Assembly (NCBI GenBank): GCA_023511475.1
Contig: JAIMBM010000132.1
Coordinates: 1-7,701, forward strand
Direction: 5' to 3'
DNA: 7,701 bases
DNA from: Anaerolineae bacterium
Lineage (GTDB): Bacteria; Chloroflexota; Anaerolineae; SpSt-313
Shown here: piece after piece, positions 4,737 through 7,701 of the stretch
Layout of the letters: every line of letters begins with the position of its first letter
Position numbering within the stretch: position 1 is the first letter of the stretch
The notes under the pieces: generated by a model
The model's database searches: none
What the model was told of the DNA's origin: nothing
Seen by the model: only the letters and a program-made list of their open reading frames with translations
Translations under genes and position numbers: made by a program

Positions 4737-5879
4737 TCACACGCCAACGCCCGCGAGGCTCACTGCCAGCCCCGCAGCCTCCTCCAGCGAGCGCTGCACG
4801 CGGACTCCCTCGAGCTGCCCGAGAATCTCCCGTGCTTCCGCCTCGTTCGTCCCCACCAGGCGCACGACTACTGGCAGCCCCGGGGGCCGCCCGGAAAACG
4901 CCTCCGCCACACCGCGGGCGACCTCATCGCACCGGGTGATGCCCCCAAAGATGTTGATCAGCACGGCCCGCACCCTGGGATCGCTGAGGATGAGGTCGAG
5001 GGCCGTCTGTATCCGCTCTGCCCGGGCACCGCCGCCCACATCCAAAAAGTTGGCAGGCATGCCGCCCAGCGCCTTCACGGCATCCAGCGTGGCCATGGCC
5101 AGTCCGGCTCCATTCACCATGCAGCCGATGGTCCCCTCCAGAGGCACATAGCTCAGCCCCGCCAGCCGGGCCCGGGCCTCGGCAGGGGACTCCTCATCGG
5201 GGTTGCGCAGGGCCGCCAGCTCCGGGTGCCGGTAGAGGGCGTTGTCGTCCAGGTTTATCTTGGCGTCGAGCGCCAGGAGCGTGCCGCCGCGGGTGACGAC
5301 GAGGGGGTTGATCTCGGCCAGCGAGGCGTCGCTCTCGACAAAGGCCGCGCTGAGGCCCTGAGCGATGCCGGAGAAGGGTGCCCAGAGGGAAGCGGGCAGA
5401 CCGAGGAAGGAGGCGAGATAGCGGGCATGGTAGTCGCGGAATCCCAGAAAGGGGTCGATGGCAACGCTGTCGATACTGTCCGGCCGGGCGCGGGCCACCT
5501 CCTCGATGTCCACCCCTCCCTCTGCGGAGGCCATCGCCCTGACCCGTCCTGCGGCGCGGTCTACCGTGAACCCGAGGTAGAGCTCACGCTCTACCTCCGC
5601 GGCCTCCTCGACCAGCACCCTGCCGACGGGCAGCCCGCGGATGGTCATGCCGAGGATGGCCGCGGCAGCCTCCGCCGCCTCCCGAGGCGACGCGGCAAGG
5701 CGGATGCCCCCCGCTTTCCCCCTTCCACCGACGAGCACCTGCGCCTTTACCGCCACGCGCCCGCCCAGGCGCTCGGCGATGCCGGCCGCTTTCGCGGGCG
5801 TGTCCGTCACCTCACCCCGGGGTATGGGGATGCCATAGCGCGCGAGGATCGCCTTGGACTGAAACTCGTGCAGCTTCAC
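4737..5879 (-). CDS. sucC: Succinyl-CoA synthetase, beta subunit (ATP-grasp)
   Basis: A 380-residue protein matching SucC across its whole length (E. coli about 388). It has an N-terminal ATP-grasp domain opening MKLHEFQSKAILARYGIPIP, the GGRGKAGG loop (51-58), ELYLGFTVDR (99-108), MASAEGGVDIEEVA (116-129) and EINPLVV (189-195). The C-terminal CoA-ligase domain has GCMVNGAGLAM (252-262), NFLDVGGGA (277-285) and NIFGGITRCD (309-318). It binds the nucleotide and the succinate/phosphate side of the reaction and pairs with SucD. The start is GTG at 5879 with AGGGGG about 6 bases upstream; the next residues fit the family's first residues. About 100 bases separate it from the upstream membrane-protein gene, with no convincing terminator and no strong promoter seen, so read-through from upstream is possible. 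ATP versus GTP preference cannot be told here. Confidence 0.94.
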   Translation of the reverse strand: MKLHEFQSKAILARYGIPIPRGEVTDTPAKAAGIAERLGGRVAVKAQVLVGGRGKAGGIRLAASPREAAEAAAAILGMTIRGLPVGRVLVEEAAEVERELYLGFTVDRAAGRVRAMASAEGGVDIEEVARARPDSIDSVAIDPFLGFRDYHARYLASFLGLPASLWAPFSGIAQGLSAAFVESDASLAEINPLVVTRGGTLLALDAKINLDDNALYRHPELAALRNPDEESPAEARARLAGLSYVPLEGTIGCMVNGAGLAMATLDAVKALGGMPANFLDVGGGARAERIQTALDLILSDPRVRAVLINIFGGITRCDEVARGVAEAFSGRPPGLPVVVRLVGTNEAEAREILGQLEGVRVQRSLEEAAGLAVSLAGVGV

Positions 5880-5983
5880 CGTCCACCCCCTTGTGGCCCC
5901 GATACCAGGCAGGCGCTGCAGGCCGCCCGCTGCCGCCGGGTCGGTCCCCGCTCCCCCCGACGCGCGGGAAGGTCTATCCGGTG
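5880..5983 (-). other. Intergenic leader of sucC with no strong signal
   Basis: This G/C-rich spacer of 104 bases separates the NHL-protein stop from the sucC GTG. I see the sucC ribosome site (AGGGGG, about 5891-5886) but no intrinsic terminator. The only -10-like string, GATAGA (5978-5973), lacks a credible -35. A weak CCCGC/GCGGG pairing with a 12-base loop is present and not compelling. Confidence 0.4.
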
Positions 5984-7701
5984 CTAGAGGACAGGCCCAA
6001 ACAGGAGCACGCGCCCGTTGCCACTGTCTGAGACGAGCACGCGCCCCTGCGCGTCCACGGTCACACCAGTCGGCAGCTCAAAGGAGCCCATGTCCATGCC
6101 ACGCCTGCCCCAGACGGCCAGCACTTCCCCGCTCCTCGAGAACTTGATCACCCGGTGCGCCTCCGGGTCGGTGGCGTAGACATTGCCGCCGCTATCAACG
6201 GCGAGGAAGGGCTTGTTGACCACCGACTGGCCCTCCCACCCCATCACCGGCCACTGGCGCAGATATGTAAAGTCGCGGTCAAAGACCTGGATGCGCCGGT
6301 TCCACGTATCTGCTATGTAGATGTTTCCCTCACCATCGATGGCGATGCCAACCGGCTCGAGGAACTGCCCCTCGCCCACGCCCGCGCCACCATACTGCGC
6401 AAGCGGCCGGCCATTGGGGTCAAACTTGCACACCCGCTTGTTGCCAGTGTCCGTCACCCAGATGTTGCCCTCCGCGTCGACGGCCACATCTCGGGGACCA
6501 TAGAACAGGTCTGGCTCGCCGCTGGCCCGCCCTTGCGTATCGCCAAAGGTGCCCCACGAGGTCACAAAGCGGCCCTCGGCATCCAGCTTCTGGATGCGAT
6601 GGTTCCAGGTATCGGCCACATAGACCGCCCCATCCGGCCCAACCGCAACCCCCCAGGGCTCGTTGAGCTGCCCCGGCCCGGCCCCCTGGCCCCCCCACTG
6701 GGCGACAAGCTGCCCATTGGCGTAGACCGCGATGCGACTCCCCTTGCCATCGGCGACGAACAGCCGCCCATCGGGGCCAACAGCCATCCCCTTCGGATCC
6801 GCCAGCTCAGCCGGACCGCCAAGGCTCGCCGCAGCCGTGAGCGACCGATAGCGGGCGATATACGGATCTTCCGCCGGCTCGGACTGGTCGGTGGCGACCT
6901 CCGGCCCATAGTCCCAGACCTGGGCGGCGATGTCTTTCCGCACATACATGATAAAGTTGTGTACCAGCGGCCAGCCCGCGAGCGGGGTGTCATACTTGCG
7001 GTACATGAGGATGTCCCACAGGCTCTTGCGCTTCGCCGGGTCTACCACATACCGCCAGAGCTTCTGAGGCGTGAGCGACTTGTAGTCCTCCAGCGGCCAC
7101 CAGATGAGCCGGTACTGCCGCCGGTAGTAGGCATTGCCCAGGAACGGTTTGACCGCCGCCTCATTGCCCGGGCCCACGATGACCACGGCCGCGTCGAGCG
7201 GACCGCCTGGCGCCTTGCCGAAGTACCGGGCGTTCGGCCAGTTGCGGAAGTACCACACAAAGGGCCAGCTCGACTCATCGTCGTAGGCCACCTTCAAGTC
7301 CCTCTCGCTCGTCAGCCGGCGGGACATTGATTCCAGCTCGCGCATCACCATCGGCTCGTCGGGCGAGGCCTGGGCGTAGGTCAGGGTCTCGACGGCGACG
7401 TCCCCATACTTGTACACGGCCATGAAGGCGTGGTGCACGGTAAAGGCCCCGAGCACCACAAAGGCCACCAGCAGAGCTACCCGCGCGCTGTCTCGCCTGC
7501 CGAGCTGCGCCACGAGTTGGGTCAGGGGGTAACCCACGATCAGGAGCAGGGCGAACGCGGCCAGCCACGCCATAGTCGCATTCAGGCTGGCCGTCGACGT
7601 GCCGGTGAAAGGCCGTGAGGAGAGCGTCCCGGCGAGGGCCACCACGGTCAGCGGCAGGAGCAGCGCCACCCAGCCTGCACCCCGCTGCCACAGCTCCCTC
7701 C
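5984..7701 (-). CDS. Membrane protein with DDESSWP extracytoplasmic domain and C-terminal NHL propeller (5' end outside window)
   Basis: The frame stays open to the right edge, so the N-terminus is missing. In-frame GTG codons such as 7669 are not convincing starts. Numbering from that GTG: hydrophobic segments at about 1-16, 32-55 and 63-86 look like the last transmembrane helices of a polytopic protein. A ~190-residue soluble region follows with AYDDESSWPFVWYFRNWPN (128-146), then six NHL repeats (about 291-558) and the stop. The transmembrane block followed by a DDES-x-WP motif recalls the TIGR03663/Agl23-type proteins (ArnT/PMT-like glycosyltransferase relatives seen in Chloroflexota and archaea). 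This is recalled family knowledge, not a search result. If right, the missing part would carry the catalytic aspartates and more helices, and the propeller would face outside the cell, perhaps binding glycan or protein. No functional link to the TCA genes downstream is visible. Confidence 0.72.
   Translation of the reverse strand, partial: RELWQRGAGWVALLLPLTVVALAGTLSSRPFTGTSTASLNATMAWLAAFALLLIVGYPLTQLVAQLGRRDSARVALLVAFVVLGAFTVHHAFMAVYKYGDVAVETLTYAQASPDEPMVMRELESMSRRLTSERDLKVAYDDESSWPFVWYFRNWPNARYFGKAPGGPLDAAVVIVGPGNEAAVKPFLGNAYYRRQYRLIWWPLEDYKSLTPQKLWRYVVDPAKRKSLWDILMYRKYDTPLAGWPLVHNFIMYVRKDIAAQVWDYGPEVATDQSEPAEDPYIARYRSLTAAASLGGPAELADPKGMAVGPDGRLFVADGKGSRIAVYANGQLVAQWGGQGAGPGQLNEPWGVAVGPDGAVYVADTWNHRIQKLDAEGRFVTSWGTFGDTQGRASGEPDLFYGPRDVAVDAEGNIWVTDTGNKRVCKFDPNGRPLAQYGGAGVGEGQFLEPVGIAIDGEGNIYIADTWNRRIQVFDRDFTYLRQWPVMGWEGQSVVNKPFLAVDSGGNVYATDPEAHRVIKFSRSGEVLAVWGRRGMDMGSFELPTGVTVDAQGRVLVSDSGNGRVLLFGPVL
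5996..6799 (-). repeat. Six NHL beta-propeller repeats within the membrane protein
   Basis: Six blades share the pattern 'P-x-G-(V/I/M)-A-V-(G/D)-x-x-G-x-(V/I)-(Y/F/W)-V-(A/T)-D-x-x-N-x-R-(I/V)-x-x-(F/Y/L)', beginning at about residues 291, 338, 391, 438, 486 and 532 (numbered from GTG 7669). Six blades are enough for a closed propeller. Blades 2 and 4 are the most alike, both with ADTWN(H/R)RIQ. The first, fifth and last blades are more diverged. Confidence 0.8.

Noticed and set aside
4737..5879. Malyl-CoA synthetase (MtkAB) instead of succinyl-CoA synthetase
   Set aside because: The families are close, but the motifs match SucC/SucD and the adjacent 2-oxoacid oxidoreductase produces or uses succinyl-CoA. 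No serine-cycle genes are visible.
4251..5987. Long plus-strand open frame (578 codons) opposite sucC/sucD
   Set aside because: A composition artefact opposite two strongly conserved genes, with no recognisable motifs.
5973..6010. Possible promoter upstream of sucC (GATAGA with TTTGGG)
   Set aside because: Both boxes match poorly. In this composition the pair is expected by chance.
6155..7330. Plus-strand open frame (391 codons) opposite the NHL protein
   Set aside because: It mirrors the repetitive propeller coding sequence and has no protein family resemblance.

Overview
The window is a GC-rich bacterial segment in which every supportable gene lies on the minus strand, so it reads from right to left. 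Its core is one gene string: sucC, sucD, korD, korA, korB, korC and a Nudix hydrolase. This is a ferredoxin-linked segment of the TCA cycle. The kor genes encode a four-subunit 2-oxoglutarate:ferredoxin oxidoreductase (2-oxoglutarate + CoA to succinyl-CoA + CO2, with electrons to ferredoxin). SucCD interconverts succinyl-CoA and succinate with nucleoside triphosphate formation or use. Both enzymes can run oxidatively or reductively, and the sequence does not show which direction is used. The oxygen-sensitive KOR type, the GC-rich coding style and the membrane/NHL protein upstream would fit an anaerobic or facultative, possibly thermophilic lineage such as Chloroflexota. That placement is a guess from protein style and is not proven here.

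Layout from right to left. Bases 7701-5984 hold the 3' part of a large membrane protein: transmembrane helices, an extracytoplasmic domain with a DDESSWP motif, and a six-bladed NHL propeller. Its start lies beyond the window. After about 100 bases without an obvious terminator or strong promoter come sucC (GTG start) and sucD, separated by 57 bases that contain two back-to-back hairpins. The last codons of sucD contain a sigma70-type promoter with a perfect TTGACA -35 box and a 17-base spacer before TAATAT, placed to transcribe the kor genes separately. korD, korA, korB, korC and the Nudix gene then follow with overlaps or a 3-base gap (GTGA overlap, 3 bases, 17-base overlap, ATGA overlap), indicating translational coupling. 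The korA start is best placed at a GTG at 3399, well inside the longest open frame.

The Nudix gene is followed by about 90 bases with stable hairpins and then a strong intrinsic terminator (137-163). Beyond this the composition becomes more AT-rich. A promoter (TTTACC, 17 bases, TATAAT), a GGGAG ribosome site and a GTG start open a gene that runs off the left edge. Its 18 visible residues resemble the N-terminus of IS630-type transposases, so the operon may be bordered by an insertion sequence.

I found no CRISPR array, rRNA, tRNA or defence system, and no clearly new system. The points most worth checking are the internal kor promoter, the Nudix hydrolase coupled to KOR (with an altered Nudix box), the membrane/NHL fusion, and the possible IS edge.
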